A stretch of 64,000 nucleotides of DNA, taken from positions 11,599,229 to 11,663,228 of the forward strand of contig OZ025282.1 of NCBI GenBank assembly GCA_964019165.1. Reading direction: 5' to 3'. The DNA comes from Mastigias papua. Its lineage: Eukaryota > Cnidaria > Scyphozoa > Rhizostomeae > Mastigiidae. Positions within the stretch are counted from its first letter, which is position 1. The number at the start of each line of letters is the position of its first letter. The position numbers and the translations under genes are program-made. Below the pieces are notes generated by a model, which made no database searches, was not told the DNA's origin, and was given only the letters and a program-made list of their open reading frames with translations. Below, one piece after another: positions 38,530 to 52,154 of the stretch.

Positions 38530-40279
38530 TAGTTAAAAGAGATGGTCACTGATTGCCCTTGTGAAAACAAGTTTGACAGGACTCACAGAAAGTACCTATA
38601 ATAAGCATAGGTTGTGTCTGAAAACATTCCAGGGGAAAATACTCTGTGGGTACTGCCAGACCATGTGATGTTCAGTTAGAAATTTATATTGTAGACATTG
38701 AAATTCATAAAGCTTATGGATGTGGAGGTTACATACCCATCACTTTATTTAAACTGTGGTACGTCAGATTTCATACAAAAAATATCATAAAGTTTATTGA
38801 AGATCTTTACATGCATATCACTTTCCAAATGACATGGTCACTTGCATATCAGTGCTTAGAACTGGCATAGGTATTGCAATGACAGGCAATCACATCTTGT
38901 GCAGCATGTTTGAAAAACACATCTTATAAAGTACATAATGCATAACACAGATCATTCCTTTACAGAACACAAACAAATAAGCCATGGTTTCGTAACAGGA
39001 ACCTCAAGACAAGAGTATCATTATTAGTCTGGAAGGCTATCCTGAGTAACAATTCATTATGTTAATATGACTATCATTACCATACAAATTCTGCCATGGA
39101 CATTGCAATGACTATATCTAATAAAATTCCAATGATAACATAATCAATGAGCATTTTTATTTTCTACTAGGTAAAAACTCATATCCAATATATGGAAATA
39201 TTCTACTAATTATGGTATCAAAACTGTGACTGCAAAATACACTTATTGCAAACAGCAATCAACTAAGCAGTAAACTGTTTTGACTTTCAACTTTTTCACA
39301 CAACCTGGAAAGTTTCTGCTCTAATGCTGTTATGCAAATCAAGTTTACCTTACATTGAATAAATGATCTAGATAAAACACTATGGTTTTGAGATGAAAAT
39401 GGACCTGGAAATATCTGGAAATGGTCTTTTTATTGAGTGCACAGTACAAGCTTCCTGGTCCAATATACATAAATACACACATACATACACACATACATAC
39501 ATACATATATACATTAGATAAAAATGTTTCATGAAAAAAAAAACAGAAAAAGTAACCAAATACAGACCATTACTTAGCAAACTACAACAACTGCACTGAA
39601 ATTACAGCTATGAGATAATAGTCATTGTTGTGGGAACACCCAGAGCAATATCGGGTCAATAAAAAAATCAAATAAAGAACATTGGCTTAAACACAAGCAT
39701 TGAAGACATCATCAAGAAAATATAGCTTGCAGCCCTGACAGGAACAGTTCAAACTATGAAAACAGCTCTGAGACAGAAGAAATAACGGGGAATGTTAGAT
39801 CTTTTATACACTGAACAACCTGAGAGAGACATGCTAGCATGTCTCTGTAAATCCAAAGTAACTAGCTAGACAGCTACCAAACTAAGTGTCTAACTTTTCT
39901 CTTCTTTCTTCTTCTCTACTAGAGGCAGAGGGTAGATCTTTATTGGCAATAAAATGTACTTTTGAGGAGGGAAGAATGGGGGAGGATTTAGCAGCCTTCT
40001 GTAGCCTTCAAAATCACTCATAGAAGAAAACAGCTGTAAATGGATATAATATGGGATGAGGATATTTAAGAAGGGGGAATTCAAAATTTATATATTACTT
40101 ATTCTATCTGATAACTAAAATGACTAAAATAAAATAGGTTAACACCTTATGTCTAATATTGTTTAGTTTTAAACATAAAATCTATAAGTAATCTAAAAGC
40201 AATCTAAAAGTATTGAAAGTCTTCCCTTTTGCATTTAATCCTGCATACCTCTTTCTTAAAACCTTGTGAGTTTACAATA
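38530..40279. other. No gene recognised
   Basis: 1.75 kb AT-rich. A short ACAT/ACAC-rich tract near 39470-39510 is the only feature. Confidence 0.5.
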
Positions 40280-41356
40280 CAGTCTGCTCTTGATAAGTGG
40301 AACTCCGGATAAGTGGAACATTCATTTAGTGGAACCAATTTCTCAGGTTCCTTGGATTTGCATTAACAAACCTCTCTTATTTTATTTGGATAAGTAGAAC
40401 TCTCGATAAGTGGAACTTTTGATAAATGGAACCATTTTTTTGGTCCCATGAGCAATATTTATTCATATAAGTGGAACTTTTCCAGAAAAAAGATCATCTT
40501 AAGTACATTCGAATCATTTTAATCAATACATTCATTATTCGAATATTCTTGTGAACATTCAATTGCTATCAAGTAATGAAAACAAAAAAATATATATCAG
40601 CAGTCACATTAAAAAAATGGCAGCTGTGCAGTCTTCAAAATGAAGGCCTGCTTGTTCAACTATAGTCAACAAATAGAGGGCTTTAAAAGAAATTGATGCA
40701 GGCCAAAGCTGTATAGCTATAGCAAAGAAATATGGTGTTGCTAAAAGCAAAGTTTCACACTGAGTAAAAAAGAAAGCTGAAATCTTTGAAGCAGTTGAAT
40801 GAAACAATGATTCTAAAAAGAGAAAAGGAGTCAACCCTTGCAATGTTACATGAAGTAGAGGAGCCAATTGAAGTAGAGGATGACGAAGAGAATGGGAATG
40901 ATACAATTGGAGATAAATGTCTGGAAAAGCATACATCAACACAATTAAGAAGTGCCATTGAAACTATATTGGACTTTAGTTTTTTTCTATAAAATCAGAT
41001 AAGGTTCAATGCTGTACCATGGAAATTTCCAAATCAATTAAAAAGGAACTTTTAAAAACTCTAAAACAAGTGTGTATAAAAGATTATTTTGCATAACTAC
41101 ATTGCTTTACAAATAATCACCATATGGAACATAACCACTTATACAGCATTTTCTTTTGATCCTTTCCTCCTGTTTTTCATTATTCGTAAATCCCCCATTC
41201 TCCAGAGAAATCAGACAAGGGAGAAGTTCGATAAGTGGAACTTTTTTCAGTTTACTGGAGGTTCCACTTATCGAGCAATTTGGATAAATGGAACATTTGA
41301 TAAGTGGAACCATCCTTTTCGGTCCCGTGGAGGTTCCACCTATCAAGAGTAGACTG
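40280..41356 (+). mobile_element. Degenerate pogo/Tigger-like transposon (1.08 kb)
   Basis: TIRs CAGTCTGCTCTTGATAAG and its near inverse (41339-41356), flanked by TA on both sides (40278-40279, 41357-41358). Further GATAAGTGGAAC blocks recur inside both ends. Internally, 40685-40770 reads ALKEIDAGQSCIAIAKKYG then VAKSKVSH, the first helix-turn-helix of CENP-B/pogo transposases, broken by stops. The rest of the transposase is deleted. Confidence 0.85.
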
Positions 41357-41358
41357 TA

Positions 41359-42240
41359 TTGTTATCATTCTGTATCCTCTTCTTAAACTGTTGTATGCTG
41401 TTAAAGGAGCACCCACCCTTTTACTGGAACAGGCTTGCTTTGAATTGATAATAGATGGCATCAGTGATAATCTCATGTTGGAACATATACATGACTGTCA
41501 GGACCTTAGTTTTCTATATATAGCAAAGGTATCCCATTTTGCCACTCTCATTGATCCCATTTCATCTGCATCACTGGGCATTTGATGCATAACTTGAGTC
41601 ACTCTCATGTGGACCTTTCTAAGTCATTAAACAATGCTAGAAAATGTGACAGGGTATTGAAAGGCATGACTATCTAGGGTGTGCAGCAGCCATATGCCCA
41701 TGAAGGATATTTAACAGATCTTCCCAAAATGAGGTCAACAAAAGACCCTTTTCTCCCACACATCCATACACAAAATAGTTTTTGAAAATCCAATGTGCAC
41801 AACAATGAGTCCCAAATTTCTTAATGCTTCATTTAATCCAATCAGTTGAAGACAACATTAGCAACTTGAATTATATCTCCTAATGAGACTGCAGAGTTTG
41901 GACAATGCACACTCAAATAACACTGCATGCCCAAAACTGTGCATGACATGGCATTGAAAGGTGGCAGGGGATATTTTCCAGCTATCAGAACGCTATTAAG
42001 GAAGTAAAAAGTGCTCTAACATGCCCAATATGAAATAGAGGGGGAGGGGGCATGCCACAGATATGTGATGTACAGAAATATCAAGTTCGTATTATGTTGG
42101 CATATTTTGATGAAATAACAGAGATTATGCATGGGGTTCAGTGGGAAGAGAGTATACTGGTATAAAAATTTAGGGCATCTATCTTAGATCTGTGGCGCAC
42201 AAGTGTCTGATTCCACATTGGTAACATGCATGCTGTTTAA
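41359..42240. other. No gene recognised
   Basis: Nothing identifiable on either strand. Confidence 0.5.
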
Positions 42241-42577
42241 AACTGTTTCACGGTGAGAAAACGACAGAACATAACTACATGGGTTTTATTTTGAAAGCAA
42301 AAGATCAAGTGCACACTAGAGTGCACACCTGAGACCTAGTGCCGGCTTGCACATCTGATCATTTCCTCGTGCACGCTCGAGATCTCGTGCAAAAAGGCCA
42401 TATTCAACAGTGCGGTCTCCTGTATGGTATGCACTGTAGTCTGTAGTATGACCTTTTTTGACGAGATTTCGTTTGCAAGTGTGCACTTGATCTCAGGTGT
42501 ACGCTTGAAGTGCGCGCTTGTTCCTTGGCTTAAAAAGTAAAACCAGTTTATTCATTCTATTTATCGTTTTCTCACCT
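42241..42577. mobile_element. Foldback/MITE-like element with long imperfect arms
   Basis: The left arm (AACTGTTTCACGGTGAGAAA, ACGACAGAAC ... TGGGTTTTATTTT) is an imperfect reverse complement of 42531-42577. The centre contains further inverted GTGCACACT/AGTGTGCAC-like blocks. No coding sequence. It abuts copy B of the structured repeat. Confidence 0.6.
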
Positions 42578-42642
42578 TAAAGATTCTGTATAAAACAGCC
42601 TGCATATCAGAGCAAAATTTACTTCATTATTATCGTTACTTC

Positions 42643-42760
42643 ATTATCCGAGGTTTCATACTCTGACGAGTGTCGTACGAAAAAAGCTTTCAGTATGCTC
42701 AAACAATGTTCCCGTTTTTCGTCCTATAGTCAAGTTCTGTAGTACCAACAGACTTTTCAC
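42643..42760 (+). repeat. Dispersed structured repeat, copy B
   Basis: Same family as 32980-33100 and 61036-61155, more diverged at the first stem (ATCCGAGG in place of TCCGACG). Contains CTGACGA, GTGTCGTAC, GAAA in order. Confidence 0.75.
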
Positions 42761-43257
42761 TTATTATTGTTACACATGATAGCTGTAAAATACTCAAATT
42801 AACCAAATAACTCACGCCCTATGGCCCTACCACACCCATTTCTAGGTGTGCAGTAGCAATATCGAGTATGCAGTTACTAAACTCTCCAGTGGGGGTCTGT
42901 GTGGGGGTCTGTACTGTAGGCGGCGGATGGCAATTTCAATGCAGCCGTTTGTTAGCATCCGCAACTATAGGCTATCATCAATTAATAGAGGTATCAAAGG
43001 ACATAAGAAAGTAAACATATTTACCGTCTCTCAGCTGATCTCTGGTTTCTCCAATATATCGCGATTTTGAATATGGCATTGTGGATAAGTAGTTTATTCT
43101 CTACGCTGAAAATTGCCAGCTCGAATCAGCTGGATAATGCGCCATGTTAGAGTCGGGGATTATTTCGAGGTTCAGTTGCCTAGTTGCCAAGCACTGACTA
43201 AAACGAGGCTATGTGTCATAAGGGGGTCATATACATGAGACGTTCTTGGGTTAGAAT
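42761..43257. other. No gene recognised
   Basis: Spacer left of the ISL2EU-type element. Confidence 0.5.
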
Positions 43258-43343
43258 AGAGCGGTTGCATTAAGGCAATGCTGCTTAGCAACGCATTAGC
43301 GTCTCGTTATATCCGCCATTATGACGGTGCTTCTATTTCCAAG

Positions 43344-44837
43344 ATGGTGAATTGTTGTAGTGTCGTTGGCTGTTCTAATCGGTCTGACTGTGAAAACGAC
43401 CATTCATTTCATCATTTGCCAAAGGTTATAACACACTTGGATGGGCAAACAAGAGAATACTCGACTGAGCGAAGAAATAAGTGGTTGAGCAATATACGTC
43501 GCGCAGATCTCGATGGGAAAAGATTTGTCTGGGTTTGTTCCGATCATTTTACTACAGGCAAACCCGCCACTCTTTTTCAGAAGTCTCATCCAGACTGGGC
43601 CCCCACCTTGCACTTAGGCCATTCAAATGTGAGGGAGGAGACGTCTTCCCGTTGGGAAAGGCGAAAGGAACGAGTGGATAAGCGTACTGCATCTCAAGTA
43701 GAAGGCCTAGGCCAAGCTCCGGTTGCCCTCTATCACCATGATTTCGGTAATATCGAGTCTGTCACCCCCGATAAGCCAGAGAATAATCCGTATGATGTAA
43801 ACTCTTCCCCAAAATTTAGATCTGTTGAAATTCAAACTGAACTTTCGATGGGTGACCTCGACAACATTGAACAGAAATTGTGTGCTTTAGACAATGAAAA
43901 CAAACGTCTTAAAGAGAAGGTAGTTTCAGTTATACCTATAAATGTCCAAAAATTGCAGCAAGATAAAGAAATGGTTGTGTTTTTGACTGGCATTCCTAAC
44001 TATTCATTGTTGATGTCCTTATTTTCCTTTCTGTCTGAATCAATCTCCCAAACACATCGAAACTGTTTAACCACCTTTCAAGAATTTTTGTTGACCATGA
44101 TGAGACTCCGATTACACTTACCATTCCAAGACCTAGCTTATCGCTTCAACATATCAAAATCAACAGCTTCACGGATTTTTGATAGGTGGATTGATGTTAT
44201 GGCTTCAGAGCATAAGTTTCTAATTAAGTGGCCTGATAGAGAAGAGCTCCAGAAAACTATGCCTAATGATTTTGTGCAAGTGTATGGTCGCAAAGTAGCA
44301 GTGATAATTGATTGCTTCGAAGTATTTATTGAGCGTCCAGGTGATTTGCTGGCTCGTGCATCTACATGGAGCAATTATAAACACCACAATACTGTAAAGT
44401 TTTTGATTGGCATATGTCCACAAGGGGTGATTTCATTCATATCCAAAGCATGGGGTGGTCGGACTAGTGATAAGCATTTGACAGAAAATTGCCACATTTT
44501 AAACAGGCTCCTTCCTGGTGATATTGTTCTGGCAGACAGAGGGTTTAACATCAGTGAAAGTGTAGCTTTAATGGGTGCCAAATTAGAGATACCAGCTTTT
44601 ACTAAAGGGAAAGCACAGTTATCATCTCTTGAAGTTGAAGAAACTCGAAGACTTGCAAATGTGAGGATTCATGTTGAACGGGTAATAGGGCTAGTACGAC
44701 AGAAATATCAAATTCTCAATGGAATACTTCCAATTGAAACATTACATAGTAATAACTCCACTCCACAGATTGACAAAATTGCAATAGTGTGCTGTTCTCT
44801 TACAAATATTTGTGATTCTGTAGTTCCATTTTATTAA
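43344..44837 (+). CDS. THAP-domain DDE transposase
   Basis: From ATG 43344, 497 residues. The start is chosen because the peptide [15 protein letters not shown] is the canonical opening of a THAP zinc finger (C-x4-C at the start, then W, and WVCSDHF supplying the final C and H); an earlier ATG at 43278 would add 22 residues. A linker follows with a short coiled segment ([18 protein letters not shown]). Next is a helix-turn-helix ([20 protein letters not shown]) and a DDE_Tnp_4-type core with Asp in [10 protein letters not shown], Asp in [10 protein letters not shown] and Glu in RIHVERVIG. The frame is intact. It should bind the element's TIRs through THAP/HTH and catalyse excision and integration. 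Stop TAA at 44837, 274 bp from the convergent nuclease gene. Confidence 0.85.
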   Translation: MVNCCSVVGCSNRSDCENDHSFHHLPKVITHLDGQTREYSTERRNKWLSNIRRADLDGKRFVWVCSDHFTTGKPATLFQKSHPDWAPTLHLGHSNVREETSSRWERRKERVDKRTASQVEGLGQAPVALYHHDFGNIESVTPDKPENNPYDVNSSPKFRSVEIQTELSMGDLDNIEQKLCALDNENKRLKEKVVSVIPINVQKLQQDKEMVVFLTGIPNYSLLMSLFSFLSESISQTHRNCLTTFQEFLLTMMRLRLHLPFQDLAYRFNISKSTASRIFDRWIDVMASEHKFLIKWPDREELQKTMPNDFVQVYGRKVAVIIDCFEVFIERPGDLLARASTWSNYKHHNTVKFLIGICPQGVISFISKAWGGRTSDKHLTENCHILNRLLPGDIVLADRGFNISESVALMGAKLEIPAFTKGKAQLSSLEVEETRRLANVRIHVERVIGLVRQKYQILNGILPIETLHSNNSTPQIDKIAIVCCSLTNICDSVVPFY

Positions 44838-45111
44838 TTTTCCAGTTGTACTTGCTGTTGCTTATAACTAGCAAGTAGTCTTAAATGTAAAATTCTATTG
44901 TTTTTTAGAAATTAGCAAATCTTAATATATATGAAGAGCACCTGTATTTGCTTGTGTTGAGTGTGATGACCTACCTTCAATAAATAGACATATTCTGATT
45001 GGCAATCCACAATTCCCCTAATTGTAGGTCAGCTTCAGTTTTAACTCAAGATAGTGTGTCATAATAAAACTTGTTTGAGGCCCTGTTTTGCATTCTTACT
45101 TTTACTTTTCA

Positions 45112-46960
45112 CTATTGTCTTGTAAAGTACTTCCCAAGCATTTCTGGTAAGATACACAATTTAAAAAAGTTCTCTGCTTTTGATGCATTACTTGCAAAGA
45201 ATGGTTTATCTGGCAGAATTGTCTCCATGTGGATTTCTTGTGGTGTCCATACAACAAAATGAGCATACTTGGCACCAGATATAAAGAGCTGACATTGCAC
45301 CTGATAGTAATATTGGTGGTCTTTTTTCAGTGAATATGTACTTTGTGCAGGTACAAGCATAGATTCTCTTTTACAAGCATACTCATGCAATGGAATATCT
45401 CTGCAACTATATGGACACTTAACCTCAAGGATACCCTGCCCACAGCATTGGCATGATATCAAACCATCTGGAGAGGCTCCCAGGAATGGCCATTGATTGT
45501 TTAACATCAATCCTACCTTAGAAAATTTGAATTCCTTATGGGATTCTTGGATTTTCTCCATGTAGGCTGCTACTGCAGTGCTTTCTTTTTCCAGCCCCCA
45601 GCTTACAGCATCATTTGAGAATTTAATATCTGCTGGGTAGCATATGCTTTTCAGAAGACTCATGCTTGGATTACTAACATCAGTTCTGCAGGCCTGTTTA
45701 AATTTTGATGCGGTAATTCTTCCAGACCTAAGCCTATACCATAACTTTGAATGAGATTGCTTGCTTGTTCTACATTATATGCTTTGAAGCTGCTCAGGTG
45801 ATAGCACTGGTAAGGCAACTTCATCACATTTTTTAAGAATGATCTCAAATGAACATCCAGCATGTGCTGGGGAGTACAAATCTGGAAAAAACAAGTTCTT
45901 GATTGAATTAAATGGAACATAGCTTTCACTATAAGGCTCTGTAATTGCCAAAATTGCTGGTCTTGTTCCACACAAACTTATCTGTTTCAAAAATTCTTTC
46001 TGTCTCTGATCTTTATTTAAGTCCTGAGTTTCTCCAGTTTTCTTTTTCTTTACTGGTTTATTGCTATCTTCATCCATATTACCACAGTGTAATGCTTTCA
46101 TCTTCCGTGTCGCCCCTCTAAAATCAATATTTTCAACAGGCAAATAAGGTACCTCCTTTACAGCTTTGGGTAGGAGCCATTTGCATTCTTCTTGCGTACA
46201 CGATTTAGCTTCCTTTGCACGACTAAATGCTTCTATATAAAAAAGCAAAGAAGAGGCATGTGAACAAGCTTCACCAAGGCCAGCCATGCAGGTGCAATGG
46301 GCGGTTTCTATTTCCCCATCTTCTGTTAATAAAACCCATGGCTTTAGGGGTGCTTTGTTTGCATGCTGTGAATGCCGAACCTGTAATTTGAAGCAAAAAG
46401 GAATAAATTCAGAAATAGTTTTAAGTTATACGATACTTTGTGTGGCAAAATCATAGATCCACAAATACCCAAGAATATCGAAGAAAGCTTAAAACATTTA
46501 ATCTGCATCTTACTTCTGACCAAGTTGCTAGCGTAGGTTGCTAACAAGGGTATATTGAAGTTGCTTGCAGTGTAGGGAAATAAACAAAACGCGACAAGAA
46601 AGCCAAATGCAAGAATAGGGTTATTTGACTTACCGTTCCAATCAAAAGGCATTTCTTTTCATAATGTTTAATTGCAGCTTCTAAGACCCATCCGCTCAAG
46701 AAGTTATTATAAGCATGCAAGGAGTTTTTCGCCTTCATTTCCTTCGCCGTCAAGTAACTTGTTGAGTAGACCAGGTAGTTTACGATGTCTGTGTAGTCAA
46801 CGTTTGGCAAATTATTAAGGTTTACGTCTAGATCAGACTTCTTTAGCAAATATGGATCCTCCTTGATAGTCTCAATCTTCGATAAATAACGAGCTTTCGC
46901 AGATAATACTAACGATTCGGCATATTGTGACAGTGAAATTTCGTGCTGTCTGGAGGCCAT
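45112..46960 (-). pseudogene. SWIM zinc finger-YqaJ nuclease gene, two exons, one internal stop
   Basis: Exon 1 is 46960-46634 (109 codons from ATG, ending ACG before GTAAGT). Exon 2 starts at 46380 after a TTACAG acceptor, phase 0 on both sides, and runs to 45112. Exon 2 encodes a SWIM zinc finger (HCTCMAGLGEACSHASSLL) and then, after a charged linker, a YqaJ-type exonuclease: GRITASKFKQACRTD, LGASPDGLI, ILEVKCPYS, YYYQVQCQLF. These carry the D, E-x-K and Q residues of the PD-(D/E)xK fold. A TAA at 45775-45777 interrupts the frame just before the nuclease (LQSI-stop-CRT); both sides share one frame. The gene is probably dead or nearly so. In this transposon class the nuclease is thought to assist transposition. 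The alternative, a domesticated host gene, is less likely given the TIRs. Confidence 0.85.
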
Positions 46961-47048
46961 GTTTACGTATTCAAAAATGCCGCCTTGACCGTCAAGATGG
47001 CGGCAGTAGTCATATCGAGGCTAAATAAATTTATTGCAACAGCCCTAT

Positions 47049-48860
47049 TATTTTGAATTCACCCTGCTCTAATCGAACAGCATCCTATCTTCAAGACCTC
47101 CAAATTTCTGGTGAAGATTGATGCGAGATACCTTTTTAGTCCATCCCCATTTCATGCAAATAATGTGGGTGAGTAGGAACCAAAGTAAGTTAGTCAAGTT
47201 ATATTCAGCTTTCTGGTGTTGATAAATGAAGAACTCATTTTTAATATTTCTAAAACGTACATACTTTCAGCAAGATAAAAGTATATAATTAGAAGAAAAG
47301 GAAACCAAAAAGCAAGTAAAATAAAATTGCTGCTTTTCCAAGGGATCGTGTTTGGGCCTTGAAGGTTCCGAAGGTATTTTCAAATCTTTTTAGAAAACAG
47401 TGAGTGACTCTTGTTCTTGACTGTTGTTAGGAATATCATTCCAGTTTTTGATACCAGAACTGTTATCTAGTTATTTGTTATAATTTGAGTGCGAACCTTT
47501 TGTAAAGCGGTTCATATGTAATAACAAAGGAATTTTTACAGAACATTACGACAGCGATAATAGAGATAGTTCGGAAACATTTCAAACCCTTCATGTAACT
47601 GTCTGAAAAAGGACACCCCTACCTTCATTCCCCTTTTTGAAACATTTAGCATGAGCCACCTCCCTGCTCCCTATTTGGTTACTCTGGAAAGTCTAATTTA
47701 ACATGATTTTCCAATACCACTGTTTCTGGAAAAAGTTAGAACTGGGGGTCCGGGGGTGTATCCCCGGAAACAGTTTTATAAACCACGTCCTTCAATTTGC
47801 AGGGAAATTTCACTGCATCTAGTTATTATGTTTGAACTAAAAGCATTCCTCACTTAAAACTTTTCGCTGACCTTATTACTTTTACTTGAACACTGTGTTG
47901 CTTCTCTTTACCTATGGATGATTCTTGACAGGGCGTTGCACTGAAAGTGCATAGAGAAAATTGATATGAAGAGCAATAAAAATCTCATCTCAAAAATTAC
48001 ACTTGTGAACAAGAAAAGTATTAAGATTCCCCAGTTCTCCCCACTAACGTTTATCTAAGGCCACCACCTAAGTTTCAAAGGTCTAAGTGTCGGATCCAAA
48101 CACGGTTGATCTCCCTACGTCATTATGCAAGTTCATCAGCCCCTTTCAAGGGCGCATAAGTGCGCAGCGGCGTGAGAGGTGTGAAACTGCTTAAACTTGG
48201 TTGGTACAGCTGTATTACTTAGAACTTTGCCGGTAAATGTGTATTTTAGTACGTATTCGCTAAATCTTCTCTGTAAGGTTTAGTCTGGGAGATTGTTTTT
48301 AAATCATTGTATAACGCAAAATCTTGAAACTTTGTATTTCTTGGGACATTCAAAAAATAATTTCATTATTCATAGCTCTGAATGTCTAAACCTGTACTAT
48401 GTTTATAAAGTTGGTTTTTCAATAAATGACCAATTTGCCATGCATTTCTGTCAGTAAATGTTTTGCTTTATACCCACAGCAATTGATTGTACGCTATGCC
48501 ACTGACCCCTTTGTAGTAATTCCAGGCAACGTTCCTGATTTATCTGGAATTTGACTATTGTGGCACCGCTATTTTTTTGCCAGAATTGCTGTCATATTTT
48601 TCCTTTATATCATCATGGATCTTAAGATTCATATTCAAAACCACAAGAATTCAAAGTGAACACCTTTAAACTTGAGTCATTACAGGTTTCTTATTTTAAA
48701 AGGAAACTTTGTGTGTCCCAGTACTGAATCATTTGTAGCTTTTACCTGATTTCAGTACTGAAGGTTTCTTATAACTTGCTTTGCGAGAATGTTCGAATTT
48801 ATGTGGTGTATGTGCCACATTGGTAGTTTCATCATCTTTCTGCCTAATGTGTCAAACAAA
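47049..48860. other. No gene recognised
   Basis: 1.8 kb without recognisable coding sequence. A small perfect hairpin, CCGGGG-GTGTAT-CCCCGG, lies at 47750-47767 in a GGGGGTCCGGGGG context that looks repeat-derived. Confidence 0.5.
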
Positions 48861-48864
48861 GTTA

Positions 48865-49520
48865 GAATTAGGAGTCTACTTTTTTGCTGATGACACAAAT
48901 ATATACTACAAAGCGGATAATCTTCATAACATAGACTTTAGACAATAAAACTGTTAAGGTAGAACATAAGACAGTGAAGAAATGGCTTGATGTGAACAGA
49001 TTAGTAGTAAATATTGATAGAGCAAATTTTATAATATTTCATTCTTCCTTCACCTCAATCCCAGTTAATAGAATTATTAAGATAGGGAAAAGCATATTAA
49101 GAGAGTAAAATATGTAAAGATTTTCGGTCTGGTATTAGATGAGCATCTAAGCTGGAAGTATCATCTGAATGAACTTTCCAACAAACTTGCTAAATATTGT
49201 GGATTGTTTTGCAAAATCAGGAATGTTATGCCGCAGAAAATTTTAATATGCTTAAATGATTCATTATTTCTACCATTTGTAGAATAATAGTTTGGGGTCA
49301 AACATATAACACGTACATAGATCTAATATTCAAGGCACAAGAAAGTAGTCTCTTTTTTTCAAAGATTTCAAAGTTCTAGCATTTTCTAACATCCTCAAAT
49401 ATAAGCTTTTAATTTTTGTTTCTGACTCTATTCATGGAAATTTGCCAGCTTGCTTTACCAAATTTAATTTTCTTCATCCATCTGTTCATCAGTATTCAAA
49501 AATGACTCAAACATGACTTT
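48865..49520 (+). pseudogene. LINE reverse transcriptase C-terminal remnant
   Basis: Plus-strand reading: FFADDTNIYYKADNLHN (48880-48930), the RT catalytic box, then KIFGLVLDEHLSWKYHLNEL and SNKLAKYCGLFCKIRNV, the usual post-catalytic region of CR1/L2-like LINEs. Several stops. Confidence 0.75.
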
Positions 49521-51380
<1,860 letters not shown>

Positions 51381-51674
51381 CAATCCTCGCCAAAATTGTT
51401 GGAACACCTACTGCATTGTAACAGAATTTTGCTCCTTCTCCATCCCTCCCCCTGATACAATGTTGAAGTATGATGAGATCGTTCTGCTTTGACAGTTAAT
51501 TTCGCTAATGACTGGTAGATGGTCACTTCCTACGTAAAAATCAACATTGTTCATAGGGGGAGGTTGGAAGGGAAATAGGAAGAGGAGAGTTATCCACTGG
51601 CAGGAAAACAGGAATAACGTTGTTCTCCTGGATGACTAAACCGTTGGTGTTCCAACTAATTTTGGCGAAGATTG
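51381..51674. mobile_element. 294-bp mariner-like MITE
   Basis: TIRs of about 28 bp (left CAATCCTCGCCAAAATTGTT..., right the inverse with two or three differences), flanked by TA (51379-51380, 51675-51676). Non-coding interior. Confidence 0.8.
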
Positions 51675-52154
51675 TAGCTCTTATCTCTGCCAGCCTTAAG
51701 AGATCAAGTATGAAAACAATCTTATGTCTAACTATGCTTACCTAAGTGAGTAAGTTCGAATGAAGCTTGGCAATTAACATGAATTACAAATAATCATGTA
51801 TCACAAAGGTATGAGAGTATTAGAAGTTGTCATTCTAAGCTCGCATCGTGAATTGTTGACGGGGGGGGGGGAGAGACTGGCAGTTTTTCCGCAAGGATAC
51901 CACTGTATAAAGGGAGCCCATGCCAGGTGGGGCCATTCATTTTCTTTAACTATCAAGTGGTAGGGCAAAGATCAACTAAATTGCTGTAGATAATAGGGAG
52001 CCACCAAAGAAAGTAAGCAGGTTGGGCCCCAGTATCCCTTGCTAGCCCATTCATGGTTCCTTAGACTGCTGAGGTTTTAAATACCAAAATATTGCTAAAT
52101 ATTAATTCTGATGTCAATATGAATACCATGTGAAAATCAAAGATTATACAGGTA
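51675..52154. other. No gene recognised
   Basis: Contains a short poly-G run near 51861 and otherwise nothing identifiable. Confidence 0.5.

Larger units (their letters stand above)
43258..47046. mobile_element. ISL2EU/IS4EU-type two-gene DNA transposon
   Basis: The segment holds a THAP-DDE transposase on plus and a SWIM-YqaJ nuclease on minus, facing each other. An IS-like transposase with a YqaJ exonuclease is the gene pair known for this superfamily. Candidate TIRs are AGAGCGGTTGCATTAAG (43258-43274) and the inverse of 47030-47046, 13 of 17 matching. AT stands outside each end (43256-43257, 47047-47048), fitting a 2-bp target duplication. Length 3789 bp. The TIR call is by eye and could be off by a few bases. 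Confidence 0.75.
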
